A stretch of 21,771 bases of DNA, taken from positions 1-21,771 of the IMG/VR virus record IMGVR_UViG_3300023180_000462. One strand, written 5' to 3'. A model generated the notes under the pieces. That model ran no database searches. It was not told the origin of the DNA and saw only the letters and a program-made list of their open reading frames with translations. The translations under genes and the position numbers were made by a program. Shown here piece by piece: positions 12,701 to 19,030 of the stretch (its first letter is position 1; every line of letters begins with the position of its first letter). This DNA comes from a virus.

Positions 12701-15700
12701 AATGCTGGTCTGTCAAATACACCTGCTGTTTTTAATTCATATCCAGGTCTTACTTTAATGATACCAGACTGAATATTATTTGCCGTCTGATATCCATATG
12801 GTCCATAAATTGGATTTCCATCATATGCCCAACCAATAATTGGTGAGTGAGATCCACTAAGATTTTCATAGTTTGCGGCAAGATCTTCCGAATAACCATA
12901 AATTCCATAAACTAGTGAGTTTTCTTCAGCATTTTTATAGAGGTTTGAATAAATCTTAGTCGATTGTGTCGCAGATATCTTTCCAAATCTGAATGCATCA
13001 TTTACATTAAGACTTCTGACGCGAGTATCAAATATTGCACCAGATCCTCTTGGGTCAACATATATTGAAGTTGTTGATGAACTATACCCAATACCTGGAT
13101 TGATTACGATAACATCGTCAACTTTACCATCAATAATAACTGGTCTGAGAATAGCTCCTGTTCCACCAGATTGATCTTCAATATTAAGTTCTGGAATGGA
13201 AATATATTCAGAACCTTTATTCAATACTTGAACATCTACAATTCTTCCATTTGAAATGATTGGATTTAATTGTGCGTTCTTACCTTTGCTGATCGAAATG
13301 ATTGGTTTTTTGTGTAAGTTTAAAGTAGTAGATCCATATCCACTACCAGATTCATACAGGTATGCTCCAACAATTTCTCCAGTAACAATTGGAGTAAATT
13401 TAAATGTCCCGGTTGTTGCACCAAAGGAAACATTAGCAGTTACTTCAATTTGTGGATATTGGAAAATGTGATATCCACTTCCAGTTGAATCAAATTTAGT
13501 ATATTTTGATTTTGTTAGATCTTGTTTATAAGTTCCAGCAACACCAACATTTACAAGTCTGAAACTATCAGAATCTAATCTCTGAATAGAGTATTGATTT
13601 AATGTGGATAAACCAACGATACTTGTTCCTGAAGACTCATAAGTGACGATCTCTCCAGTTTTAAATCCATGATCCTTGAATGTGACTGTATTATATTCTG
13701 TAGAGATTCCGGAAGATCTTACTCTAAGTTTTCTATAAGCATATCCAGACCCAGAATTTAATACCTTTACACTTCTCAGATTATTTTGAGATAGAGTTCT
13801 GAATTTGTGAATGCCACTGGCGGTAGTTGCTACAGAAAGACCGATTGTATTAATTCCAGTTGTTCCGGAGAAAGCATCTAACTCATTTTTGAAGAGTCTG
13901 ATCGTACTTGTGTTTACAAATCTAACAACATATTCGTCACCACTAACCAAAGATCCTGTAGCAGTATTTGTTGGATCATATGCAACACCAATGGAAATTG
14001 GATCATTTCCATTTTGATTGTAAATTATACGTTGACCGTCACCAAGATTATGAGGTTCTAAGAACGTAATTGTTTCGTTCGAAATGTCAATACCACCACC
14101 AAGAGACAGTTTGCGACTGTCAAATGACATTTCTCTAAATCTTTGACCTACTACTGGTTCTAATGAACAACCAGATCCATTTCCACCAGTAAGAGATACT
14201 GAAAGTAATTCTTCAAAGTCAAAATCTTGTGGGTCAATAATAATACTCTTTACATTACCAACAATAATTGGATCAACATATGCTGTAGATCCAGCACCTG
14301 CGGAAATTGTAATATTTGGTGGATTGACTATATCATATCCACTTCCACCATTTAAGACTTCAAACTTTTCAATAGGTCCATAATAAATCTTATCTGAAGA
14401 ATTTGGACTTGTAATTTCTACACCGTCAACTAAAATACCGATGTTGGATACAGATCTTTCACTACCTCTTTCATTTTCAAGTGATTGATTTAATGGGAAC
14501 TTTCTAACAATCTTCTTAGAACTGAGTGTTCTATTCTCATGACGCCTTAGAGTAAAGTAATGTACTCCAGGATTGTTATTTTGACCTAATCTAATGCTCT
14601 CATTTCCGGACAAGAGTGCCTTTGAGGCATAGAGTCTGATCTCATTTGCTGCTACAAGTTTGACAAAATATGTTTGACCAGAATCTAATCCAGATAAAGG
14701 ATTTGCTGCAGTATATCTGATCTCATCACCATCTCTAAAATCAACTGGTGAAGAGAATTTTACAGTTCCATATGATTGGAAGAAAGAACTATAGTCGCCA
14801 AGACCATTAACAGTTCCATCTGGAAGTGTAGATTCGAGAATATTATCTACAATAGTATATCCTGGTAATGAGTTTGAAGCGACATATGCATAAGTATCAG
14901 TATCATCACTGTAAACATTTAAAGCATTTGCAATATAAACGTCATTTCCAATTGTGATAATAACACCAGAACTCTTTGCCTTTACAAGTTTTCTTCTAAT
15001 ACTATATTCAACATTCGGTAATGGTACAAAAGAACCTGTATTAGAAAGAGTAACTTCTCTTGAAGAGGCATTTATACTAGAGACTTGTGCATATGAAGCA
15101 TTTGAATTATTTGGATCTGGTACAACTACAATATTACTATTGCCAACAAGAATTTCAACAAAGTCACCTACTTTGAGGCTAGACTTATCAATTTCAGAGA
15201 ATAAGGTGAATACTGACGATGAGATTGATTGTACTTTAAATCTTGCACTAGTATTGTAGATCCAAGAATTAGCAAAAACTTGTTTGAAAGTTTTATCACC
15301 TGCTGGATTGTCAATAATCTCACCAACATTTCTAGTCGAAATGACTTCACCCTCTTCCATAAGAGGAATATCTGACAGTGCTTTAAATCCAGAAAGAACA
15401 CCAGTGATTCTTAAATCACATCTCTTTTCAGTATCACCATTTTCATATCCAAAAATAGTTTCATCTGCTCTTATGAGATCTCCGAGTTCTATTTGACTAG
15501 TTACTCCAGTGCAACCATAAAACTGGTTTATGCTCTTTGAGGTGTACTTAATTACATTACTACCTGAGATAATTGTCCCAGATTCACTAAATCCAATTGT
15601 GGAATCTACACTAATAACAGAATCATTAACACTAACTGGTTCTAAGCATCTTGAAGCGCCAGGAATAGTAAATACTCCCTCTACAAGATCTCTGTCGTTG

Positions 15701-16602
15701 TAACCTACAAAGAGACTGAGTTTATAGAACGTTTGATTATTTCTGGTAAAAATCTCAATTTCTGATACCGATGCATTTGTATTCAAATCATTTGACTTGA
15801 ATATTGTTTGACCTTCCAATCCAAATGGATTACCAGAAATATTTTCTGCAACAACAACCTCTCTTCTGATATATTCTGCAGAAGAAGGTTTGATTAGGCG
15901 ACTTTCAAGATCCAGTACTTCAGCATTTACTCCATAAAGAACCTTGAACAAGATTCTAATGGATTCTGCAATACCTTTTGACTGATAGAAGTTTCTTGCA
16001 TGTTTAATAAAGTTTCCAACATTCAAGTCGGAAACAAAATCATACTCTTCCAGTCCTGGTGTAAAAGTTTTCTTAAGTTTCTTATAAAACTCTTGTAAGA
16101 ACAATACACTCAGATTCTTTACTGTTGCAGATTGACTATGTGCAGCAGCAGAGGTTTGAGAGAAAACAATATTTTGCTTGTTTACATTACTAAAGACGCT
16201 AGAAATTCCTACATCATATCCACTAATTCCACTAAATCCACGAATACAACCAGTGAAAGTAGTGCCTGTGATTCCAGTGTAAGTAATGATCTCATTGCCA
16301 ATTTGCAACAGACCATATTCCTCAGGAAATCCCTTTGTCGAAGTAACATTAATTGTGGTATCGGATTGAGATACTGCGGATGTGAGAGATACTTCTCCCA
16401 CAACAACTTCTGGGATAAGATTATCGAGTTTGATATAACGATCTAAATTATCAACAAGATCAACATTACCACCCTGATGCTCTAAAGACAGATAATACTG
16501 TTTAAAAAATTCTACAGCTTTTGGAAAATCTGCAACTAAAAATTCTGGAAGTTGGCTCTCAATAATTTTATTGAGTTGCACTCTCTTCTCAAAATGCGAC
16601 AT
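3757..16602 (-). CDS. Giant (4281-residue) baseplate/tail structural protein in the gp7 position, with gp7-like N-terminal module
   Basis: One uninterrupted frame of 12.8 kb lies between gp6 and gp8, the slot of T4 gene 7. Residues 15-60 and 163-315 resemble the C-terminal wedge-core module of T4 gp7: a KGIAESIRILFKVLY helix at 209-223 (T4 has KGIEASYKFLFKVLY), acidic LDLES, then LEGQTIF (T4 LVGQTIY). An insert at about 66-160 carries a TTINV...IGNEIITYTG...GCIRGFSG module. The remaining ~4000 residues are Gly/Ser/Thr/Asn-rich beta repeats: GxGY units (about 751, 950, 1083, 1125-1195, 1433, 3624, 3692, 3997, 4043), HGxxxGDxVxY units (about 616, 847, 974, 1670, 1777, 1837, 2984, 3407, 3537), NGV(L/F)QTP units (about 3284, 3791) and one YHYH-like domain (about 1245-1363). 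I see no signal peptide, transmembrane segment or enzyme motif. An AGAGGA Shine-Dalgarno in the last codons of gp6 is eight bases from the ATG. Likely a wedge subunit carrying a very long appendage; large YHYH-containing structural proteins are known in cyanophages, but the gp7 link is my inference. Confidence 0.9.
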   Translation of the reverse strand: MSHFEKRVQLNKIIESQLPEFLVADFPKAVEFFKQYYLSLEHQGGNVDLVDNLDRYIKLDNLIPEVVVGEVSLTSAVSQSDTTINVTSTKGFPEEYGLLQIGNEIITYTGITGTTFTGCIRGFSGISGYDVGISSVFSNVNKQNIVFSQTSAAAHSQSATVKNLSVLFLQEFYKKLKKTFTPGLEEYDFVSDLNVGNFIKHARNFYQSKGIAESIRILFKVLYGVNAEVLDLESRLIKPSSAEYIRREVVVAENISGNPFGLEGQTIFKSNDLNTNASVSEIEIFTRNNQTFYKLSLFVGYNDRDLVEGVFTIPGASRCLEPVSVNDSVISVDSTIGFSESGTIISGSNVIKYTSKSINQFYGCTGVTSQIELGDLIRADETIFGYENGDTEKRCDLRITGVLSGFKALSDIPLMEEGEVISTRNVGEIIDNPAGDKTFKQVFANSWIYNTSARFKVQSISSSVFTLFSEIDKSSLKVGDFVEILVGNSNIVVVPDPNNSNASYAQVSSINASSREVTLSNTGSFVPLPNVEYSIRRKLVKAKSSGVIITIGNDVYIANALNVYSDDTDTYAYVASNSLPGYTIVDNILESTLPDGTVNGLGDYSSFFQSYGTVKFSSPVDFRDGDEIRYTAANPLSGLDSGQTYFVKLVAANEIRLYASKALLSGNESIRLGQNNNPGVHYFTLRRHENRTLSSKKIVRKFPLNQSLENERGSERSVSNIGILVDGVEITSPNSSDKIYYGPIEKFEVLNGGSGYDIVNPPNITISAGAGSTAYVDPIIVGNVKSIIIDPQDFDFEELLSVSLTGGNGSGCSLEPVVGQRFREMSFDSRKLSLGGGIDISNETITFLEPHNLGDGQRIIYNQNGNDPISIGVAYDPTNTATGSLVSGDEYVVRFVNTSTIRLFKNELDAFSGTTGINTIGLSVATTASGIHKFRTLSQNNLRSVKVLNSGSGYAYRKLRVRSSGISTEYNTVTFKDHGFKTGEIVTYESSGTSIVGLSTLNQYSIQRLDSDSFRLVNVGVAGTYKQDLTKSKYTKFDSTGSGYHIFQYPQIEVTANVSFGATTGTFKFTPIVTGEIVGAYLYESGSGYGSTTLNLHKKPIISISKGKNAQLNPIISNGRIVDVQVLNKGSEYISIPELNIEDQSGGTGAILRPVIIDGKVDDVIVINPGIGYSSSTTSIYVDPRGSGAIFDTRVRSLNVNDAFRFGKISATQSTKIYSNLYKNAEENSLVYGIYGYSEDLAANYENLSGSHSPIIGWAYDGNPIYGPYGYQTANNIQSGIIKVRPGYELKTAGVFDRPAFEPGFFIEDYQYTNGGDLDSHNGRFCKTPEFPNGVYAYFAGVTTSTISPDFVPSYPYFVGNTFKSKVIEDNAVLDQTFDFNGQNLSRNTFPYKVNDPDADYDFINESYESFEQLSIVESVTQGDVDEIKVIDGGRGYSIGDAVNFDFEDANGSGLRGLVEELKGAGISSITTELERNSNCVFVWDNDTQVSAYTLDGFNLNNNNTVLVSGLSTSVPFLAGPKKIGFTTESVGLAGTMTSYSAITGGIDEDIFVSSRFRTVSIGNSITIVSSSGTEVVKVLNDFENGVLRVKRFGSAGVAHSFGSRLNLSSDRVKLPVKTRKFESQRDKLTYFNAVESVGIGTTVGGAVEKVSQVGVTTFSVSVPCRSIYIPNHGFKTGERLTFTKTTTAGVDSLIVGDNNLNINTFYIPDNFTLTSEVYAINKGQNYIGLTTQVGLTTSTEGLFFYSDGSDNAEYLLKTNREQITGDVDRITTTVSTSATHGLQNGDSIKLTVVPNTVVGFGTTAALNIKLNSSEKKILVNPLGINSTSISIVDGSFTYTDHGYETGDKVFYESTEVAAGLSTGSYYIIKDSNSKFRLAETLYESNPSTENAVSITATGGVNHYVSAINPKISVVRNSDLQFNLQDTSLRGYQLKIYRDKNFINEYISSSDSREFNVVGLGSVGFGTASNASLTLRYSESVPSKLYYALEKGGYISTADTDVRSYSEIDYIDSEYNGTYSVFGISTASNNTFKISPYRYPNVLGYNDEDCDSLTYSTKSATALNGSISKVKVISKGFNFDKLPKFKDVTTVNGVNANIIGVSTSIGRINKIRFRDIGYDYSADKTLRPEAFVPPIVSIDNLDTIEEIDIQYGGARYLSDPNLLLWNDTKKEVVDSTTLIAHAPNGAISEIEQLAPIYGLESEPHKIIAINNSNGVGIVSMVSGPTGIATCVLKTPILGYTSPPFAVDDRIFVEGIEMSSPDGSGFNSENYDYKFFKVTQFANTSPATLTFQLVDDTGVGLTTNAGIAKTYQSGYATIVNEENYPIINIKQKRAVFSDNEKLFVNTGTGFRAEDLFVSLVREDYIKVRGRYNLKKGDKIKGINSGAIADVTSVDRKRSKFTVDYSSRLDLGWSNDIGKISEDYQVTPNNDYYQNLSYSIKSPITWNELSAPVNSIIHPAGLKNFADVGVTSEASSAVGLGGSTTSIVILDVVNERRVDTVNYFDNAVDVDPRVSSISGLPQSNALQIQNRKLTDYIECRTNRVLTHDDISSKFSSRGFKDTFVEIEEIDFVDNHVRYVIQIVDPDTDDVQLSELIVQSSTNDIFLFEKYTTYSNRKLGDFSADIDDIGRKTLIFTPTDPYETDHDIKIIKKTYLYQALPAGNSGIGTQSIGCVDLVASFVGVSSVPSGNDIQTLAEFSDADFRGLFANIEVTNRFTRETNYIEAVVDFDGSDTYVSEYYFDHNTQTYSASSVGLVTATYDSVSGIVSVRGRNFSQTDALDYRTNIVGFGNTTAGIGTYRFLLNNQPEGTERSARLESVIGFGTDVVRAGTFDINTISSAASIVRVSVGETSAIHQVNILANAKDLEVTVTPGPFSAVNNVSGLGTFGSEIVGTNFYLNFYPDSPYDVELQSFNEVFYRQMDFDNQANALSYGPSNQLLFLSAFDGLNGLRANRVNFPITHNGKPIYVKTFDPSDTTKLNYATGLFTLPDHFFNTAEEVLYNPVSTFVGVGQTSMGIGATSNYLGIVTDKLPEKVYPIALTPDTFKLATTPEFARAGIFVTFTDPGLGNAHELEFTKKLSKTVIAIDGIVQQPITFTPVNHKLDFNGHYLAGGIPAGISTFNISGISSVQPRDLLKIDEEYMKVVEVGFSTNSGGEILGPINGLIAAGAAATFPTVSVERGSVGTAATSHTDGSTVQVYRGAINIVKNEVFFIEPPKGNNRARRNESNLPYVTASFSGRTFLRSNYDTNMIFDDISDSFTGIGKTYTLKVGGADTTGVEPGNGILFINGVFQTPSTDNNAGNNYDIERDTTAGITSVVYTGITSVDGSYILSEFDINQNQLPRGGLIVSLGSTPGLGYAPLVGAKVKAEKNSSGEITNIIGINTYTGSVSISTALYNEVTGILEIETTDSHNLRGGDRVKLANLEFSCSSAHAGVTTTIFPDYDYALDVDNIISATGVAINVGPSTIAHTYESGGTVSRFFDLNFGSGYRSPVSIGITDLAYEHRFVRSISNSITASTGGPFTPTKAKFTSHTGILQLTIPNHGLTTSDTIGIATDGLVFTCSDDDFFTEQPYPRSTDPAAGATLGITTYTTNTISVGVGSAGGAGTGAVIEAVVGAGGTLSFSITNPGQGYVNPSVIIPEPNYENMQVVGVSRLGVGATTEVGRNLLLNLTVGSANTSVGIGSTLFLIDTFKISRSGYGFQPGDVMKVVGLVTAKDFAAPVSDFQLEVVETFSDRFASWSFGEMDYIDSVFGYQDGSRKRFPLYYNGELLSFELDPNNPLSSAIDLDSVLVIFVNGVLQTPGYSYQFTGGTSFLFSEAPKINDKIDIFFYVGIDGVDVTQVETTETIKVGDDLFVRKHPAYNDTQDQLRERSITEITGSDIVETDIYTGPGVNDNIFRPFDWIKQKKDIYVKGDIISKVRPVLETKVFPTARIIGDVSPSSSEIFVDNAQFFDYDEIILDLNSGSFAFDAFMVDSNEPVSAAFTATVSAAGTVSAVTITNAGFGYTTATIDVKFSAPKEIGVGVGTTATGTATVVNGQVTSVSITNSGLGYTNTNPPSIIVEIPRPTYETVTNVQNVQGFSGIITGISTTTGVGGHPLALKFNFRAMTDYGLNGEANVASDALDLIAGYPVMIYDTTVGNGVTSVNSSDSAVVGIGTTFLDNVYVVSSITSLASNAEIICNVHSNSPVIGILESGNFDDLQAGLTTSLGYLSWGRIYNYDNRSNGISIGVTGLTVDAGLSTFPTIQRRGNFGEGKTGAVRSRKPRADGVSLEADNSLPFYIQ
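4415..4620 (-). repeat. Pair of GxGY beta repeats near the C-terminus of the giant protein
   Basis: Two units, NAGFGYTTATIDVKF and NSGLGYTNTNPPSI, are joined by TGTATVVNGQVTSVSI. They are the clearest tandem copies of the GxGY repeat in this protein, about 47 residues apart (residues about 3997 and 4043). The repeat is at protein level; the DNA copies are diverged. Confidence 0.7.
10880..11600 (-). repeat. Cluster of HGxxxGDxVxY repeats in the giant protein (middle block)
   Basis: Three units start with PNHGFKTGERLTF (about residue 1670), THGLQNGDSIKLT (about 1777) and TDHGYETGDKVFYES (about 1837). The last continues with YYIIKDSNSKFRLA and closes with GGVNHYVSA. The layout is H-G-x-x-x-G-D, a strand, Y-[YF]-[IV], F-[RK]-L-A, then G-x-x-H. 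I read it as a beta-barrel or beta-sandwich repeat of phage fibres and appendages. Confidence 0.65.
12513..12867 (-). other. YHYH-like domain inside the giant protein (about residues 1245-1363)
   Basis: The core GWAYDGNPIYGPYGY is the typical DG-x-PIYGP signature of the YHYH domain. It is followed by SHNGRF and NGVYAYFAG, then YPYFVGN, in the order expected for that family. The eponymous Y-H-Y-H tetrad reads Y-A-Y-F here, so both histidines are missing. The family's function is not established to my knowledge. Confidence 0.75.
13019..14355 (-). repeat. GxGY beta-repeat block in the giant protein (about residues 750-1195)
   Basis: Degenerate units occur in order: GGSGYDIVNPPNITIS, NSGSGYAYRKLRV, ESGSGYGSTTLNL, NKGSEYISIPELNI and NPGIGYSSSTTSIYV. 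Each is followed by a G-x-G-A-x-x element and a strand of the V-I-x-G-x-V-x-x-V-x-V type. They are interleaved with HGxxxGDxVxY units. Copy-to-copy identity is low, so this is old duplication and not recent DNA repetition. Confidence 0.65.
13455..14765 (-). repeat. HGxxxGDxVxY repeat block in the giant protein (N-terminal third)
   Basis: Three long units of about 75-90 residues begin at DFRDGDEIRY (about residue 616), PHNLGDGQRIIY (about 847) and DHGFKTGEIVTYESSG (about 974). Each ends with an [IF]RL(Y/F/V) strand and a G-[VIY]-H-[YKI]-F closing motif. They overlap in position with the GxGY block because the two repeat types alternate. Confidence 0.6.
15643..16602 (-). other. gp7-like wedge module at the N-terminus of the giant protein (residues 1-320)
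   Basis: Residues 19-48 contain PEFLVADFPKAVEFFKQYY, comparable with the SNFEAFCEAYIQYLSDGYG region of T4 gp7. After an inserted beta module (66-160) the alignment resumes with FLQEFYKK, NFIKHARNFYQSKG, the FLFKVLY-like helix and the GQTIF segment up to about residue 310. In T4 this region lies in the C-terminal part of the 1032-residue gp7, in the wedge core beside gp6 and gp53. The comparison uses my recollection of the T4 sequence. Confidence 0.7.
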
Positions 16603-16605
16603 ATT

Positions 16606-18582
16606 TTATTTCCTCTCTAGAGCTCCGTTTGAATAACTTGAAGTATAGTAATCTCTTGTGAAAGACACGCCAGAAATATCTTCACCAGATGCAATTACAT
16701 CTTTAACCATATTTATTGAACTATTGGGAACGCTGAACGTCAAATATAGATCCTTAAGACCTATAACATCATTTGATTCTGGGTATGCTTGAATCTCAAT
16801 AATGTTGTTTGGTCTTTGAGTACTTGTGATATTAAGTGTGTTGAGTATGATCTCACCTTTAACATAATCAACGGTTCCTGCCTCCTTAGCAACGACAACT
16901 CTATTTCCATTAGAATCTAGTTTAACCAATGAAAGAATTCCCTTTTCAGCACTTACAGTTCCTGGTCTGGAAAGGAATACCTGTGACGCTGCAGTAGCAT
17001 TTGATACTCTATTTCCACCTGCTGTAATTTCTGGTGCGTCTGTAAGGTATACGGTTGATGATTCTCCAGCAATTGTGAATCCTGTAGATTTAATGTTGTA
17101 CCCGTTGACATTTACATGGAACTTATTACCAAAACAAAGTTCGTATTGTGCAAACTGATTCAACAATGCCTTCATATCTCTTCTAATTTTCACCTTTGTG
17201 ATATTAGAAGTAATTGCAGAGTCAACTCTATCAATAAGTTGTAAGACTTTACTGTATTTGAATCTTCCACCAAAGCGGTTCATGTCAACATCTTGAGAAT
17301 ATTTGGTAAGAGAATCAATAACGTTGGTTCTCAGATCATCAACATTTGTAACTTGGGCATTGTTGTAGTAAATGAAGGAGTCAATTTCAACATAAAGAAC
17401 CTTAAGGTCGATAATTTTCTGGTTGATTCCAGCAATTGAGTACTGTTTGATCTTGTTTAAAATATTTTGCTTATCAAAATCAGAAACATATGTACCATTT
17501 TTTGGTTTGATACTGATTTGTACCGTACCAAACTGTGGTGGGGACAATTCTTCTCCACCAACTACTGCAACTGATTCTGTATTTGGATAAATTGAAGCAA
17601 TGATTGCCTCATAATCCCTCGCTGTAACCGCTCTGTATTGCGCTGAGTAGAGTCTTGGAGCGAAATACTTGATAGAGGACACATTCTCAATTTCACCGCC
17701 ATTCATTGCCTTCTGAATGGTCGTTACGGGAACTGACGCAGTAGGAATAACGCGAACATTTGACTGATCGAGGAAATTTCCTTGGAAATCAAAGACCGAA
17801 GGTCCATTTCCAGCGTCACCATCAGTAATAATGTATCTTACTGTGATAACAGCATTATTTTCTAACTCTTTACCGAAGTATCCGTCACCAAACAGAAGTT
17901 CATAACGCTCATCTTGAACTTCTTGTATTAAAAAGACTTCAGAATTTTTGTCAATGTTTAAAATATTGTCAATCTTACTATATTCTCTTCCTAAACCGGT
18001 ATCATTGATACCTTTGACGTATACAGTAATAGTTGAGGTGTCAATATTTGGATTATCAAGAACAAATCTCTGATCAATTGACGTATCAACTAAAAATTGC
18101 CTTGAAAGTAGAGATCCTTGATAGATTTGAATTGGTGCTGCTGCTGATCCAAACTGTGCCACACCATTTACTACTGCGGCAGTGACATCTTCTGGAATTG
18201 AGAAGCGATATGAAGTGTTATCTTGCCTTCCAATGCACACCAGACCTGCTTGGAGGGTGATAAAACCACTACTGGTAGTGGTAGGAACACTAAAAGTTAC
18301 GTTTGCCTTAGAGGCGCTTCTAGAGCGTGGTATGTAACCTATGTTTCTTGCTAATGAAACCACATTTTCACGAACTGTTGCCCCATCCAAGAAGGATTCG
18401 TTGACAACCAGGTTCGCATTAAACGCATTAATGTAAGTATTATACGCAAGAGTATCGATCAGAACGGAAAAATTCGACCCTTCAAAGTCAAAATCCGTGA
18501 AATTTGAATTTGCACGGAGATAATCCTTGATTTGAGCCTTGATTTGATCGAAATCTAGGTTAGTAAACTGTGTAAAAGGCAT
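16606..18582 (-). CDS. 6: Baseplate wedge protein gp6
   Basis: The 658-residue length is nearly identical to T4 gp6 (660). gp6 forms the inner ring of the T4 baseplate that ties the six wedges together around the hub. The N-terminus, with QFTNLDFDQIKAQIKDYL, NFTDFDFEGSN and LAYNTYINAFNANL, is the pattern conserved among T4-like gp6/baseplate J-like proteins. The middle has RIDW-free beta regions and a GELFGDGYFGK-like stretch (ELLFGDGYFGKELEN, about 230-244), followed by NGGEIENVSSIKYFAPR and ARDYEAII, all typical of baseplate J-like proteins. It starts three bases after the gp25 stop and its last codons carry the Shine-Dalgarno of the giant gene, so gp25, gp6 and the giant protein are translationally linked. 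Its own Shine-Dalgarno (GAGG) is weak and distant. Confidence 0.95.
   Translation of the reverse strand: MPFTQFTNLDFDQIKAQIKDYLRANSNFTDFDFEGSNFSVLIDTLAYNTYINAFNANLVVNESFLDGATVRENVVSLARNIGYIPRSRSASKANVTFSVPTTTSSGFITLQAGLVCIGRQDNTSYRFSIPEDVTAAVVNGVAQFGSAAAPIQIYQGSLLSRQFLVDTSIDQRFVLDNPNIDTSTITVYVKGINDTGLGREYSKIDNILNIDKNSEVFLIQEVQDERYELLFGDGYFGKELENNAVITVRYIITDGDAGNGPSVFDFQGNFLDQSNVRVIPTASVPVTTIQKAMNGGEIENVSSIKYFAPRLYSAQYRAVTARDYEAIIASIYPNTESVAVVGGEELSPPQFGTVQISIKPKNGTYVSDFDKQNILNKIKQYSIAGINQKIIDLKVLYVEIDSFIYYNNAQVTNVDDLRTNVIDSLTKYSQDVDMNRFGGRFKYSKVLQLIDRVDSAITSNITKVKIRRDMKALLNQFAQYELCFGNKFHVNVNGYNIKSTGFTIAGESSTVYLTDAPEITAGGNRVSNATAASQVFLSRPGTVSAEKGILSLVKLDSNGNRVVVAKEAGTVDYVKGEIILNTLNITSTQRPNNIIEIQAYPESNDVIGLKDLYLTFSVPNSSINMVKDVIASGEDISGVSFTRDYYTSSYSNGALERK
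16710..16717 (-). promoter_or_regulatory. Candidate internal late promoter (AATAAATA) for the giant gene
   Basis: The minus strand reads AATAAATA inside the final codons of gp6, about 108 bases upstream of the giant gene's ATG. It matches the NATAAATA cyanophage late consensus and could give the giant gene extra transcripts independent of gp25-gp6. Confidence 0.45.
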
Positions 18583-18585
18583 TTT

Positions 18586-18987
18586 TTATCGCGTCGCCTC
18601 TAATATGAACGAAAATGCTTGGGTTGGTAAATCTAAACCTACAATATCGAAGTAAACATTTACGTCAAAACTATTATTATCGGGTTGTGGATTGACTTTG
18701 ACGAGTAAATTTTCGACTCTATCCTCATAAAATTGAATAGTTTCCCGTATTTGCTCTTCAATAACACGACTTGAGGCAATATCCACGAAATCAAAGAGAC
18801 TTCTACGAATATCAGACCCCAAGTCTGAGTTAAAAAATCGTTCTGTAGGAATGGTTTCAACCAAATTACGCACAGATCTAATGATTGCACGCTCATTAAT
18901 CAAGACAGGAAGGTCCTTTGTCACAGGATGTGGGTCAAATGCAAAACTAATATCCTTAAATGCTCTTGAAACCCTTCTGGTTGCCAT
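18586..18987 (-). CDS. 25: Baseplate wedge protein gp25
   Basis: A 133-residue protein (T4 gp25 is 132) of the GPW/gp25 family, which forms the sheath-proximal wedge component where sheath assembly begins. Visible landmarks are AFKDISFAF near residue 10, a NERAIIRSVRNLVET helix and the TERFFNSDLGSDIRRSLFD segment (about 46-66). That segment corresponds to the family's conserved E-R/P-x-x-G core. The C-terminus is the usual beta end (VNVYFDIVGL). It lies directly upstream of gp6 with a three-base gap. A CTATAAATA late promoter sits 25 bases before the ATG, giving a leader of roughly 20 bases with no Shine-Dalgarno. An inverted repeat flanks this promoter and abuts the start codon. Confidence 0.94.
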   Translation of the reverse strand: MATRRVSRAFKDISFAFDPHPVTKDLPVLINERAIIRSVRNLVETIPTERFFNSDLGSDIRRSLFDFVDIASSRVIEEQIRETIQFYEDRVENLLVKVNPQPDNNSFDVNVYFDIVGLDLPTQAFSFILEATR

Positions 18988-19030
18988 TGAATAGGTAGAT
19001 TTTTCTGAATTTATTTATAGTACCTACTCA
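18988..19030 (-). promoter_or_regulatory. 10-bp stem-loop abutting the gp25 start codon, late promoter in its loop
   Basis: On the minus strand TGAGTAGGTA (19030-19021) pairs with TACCTATTCA (18997-18988) over 10 bp. There is one G-U wobble that would be an A-C mismatch on the other strand. The 23-base loop contains CTATAAATA and the base after the 3' arm is the A of the gp25 ATG. The 5' arm includes the stop codon of the upstream gene. Confidence 0.6.
19012..19020 (-). promoter_or_regulatory. Late promoter (CTATAAATA) for gp25-gp6-giant
   Basis: The minus strand reads CTATAAATA, a perfect T4-type late promoter, in the gap between the 98-aa gene and gp25. Transcripts would start about six bases downstream, inside the loop of the adjacent inverted repeat. 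Confidence 0.85.

Noticed and set aside
3757-16602. Possible CRISPR array or recent tandem DNA repeats in the giant gene
   Set aside because: Repetition is at protein level and diverged; no regular direct DNA repeats with unique spacers of constant length are seen.
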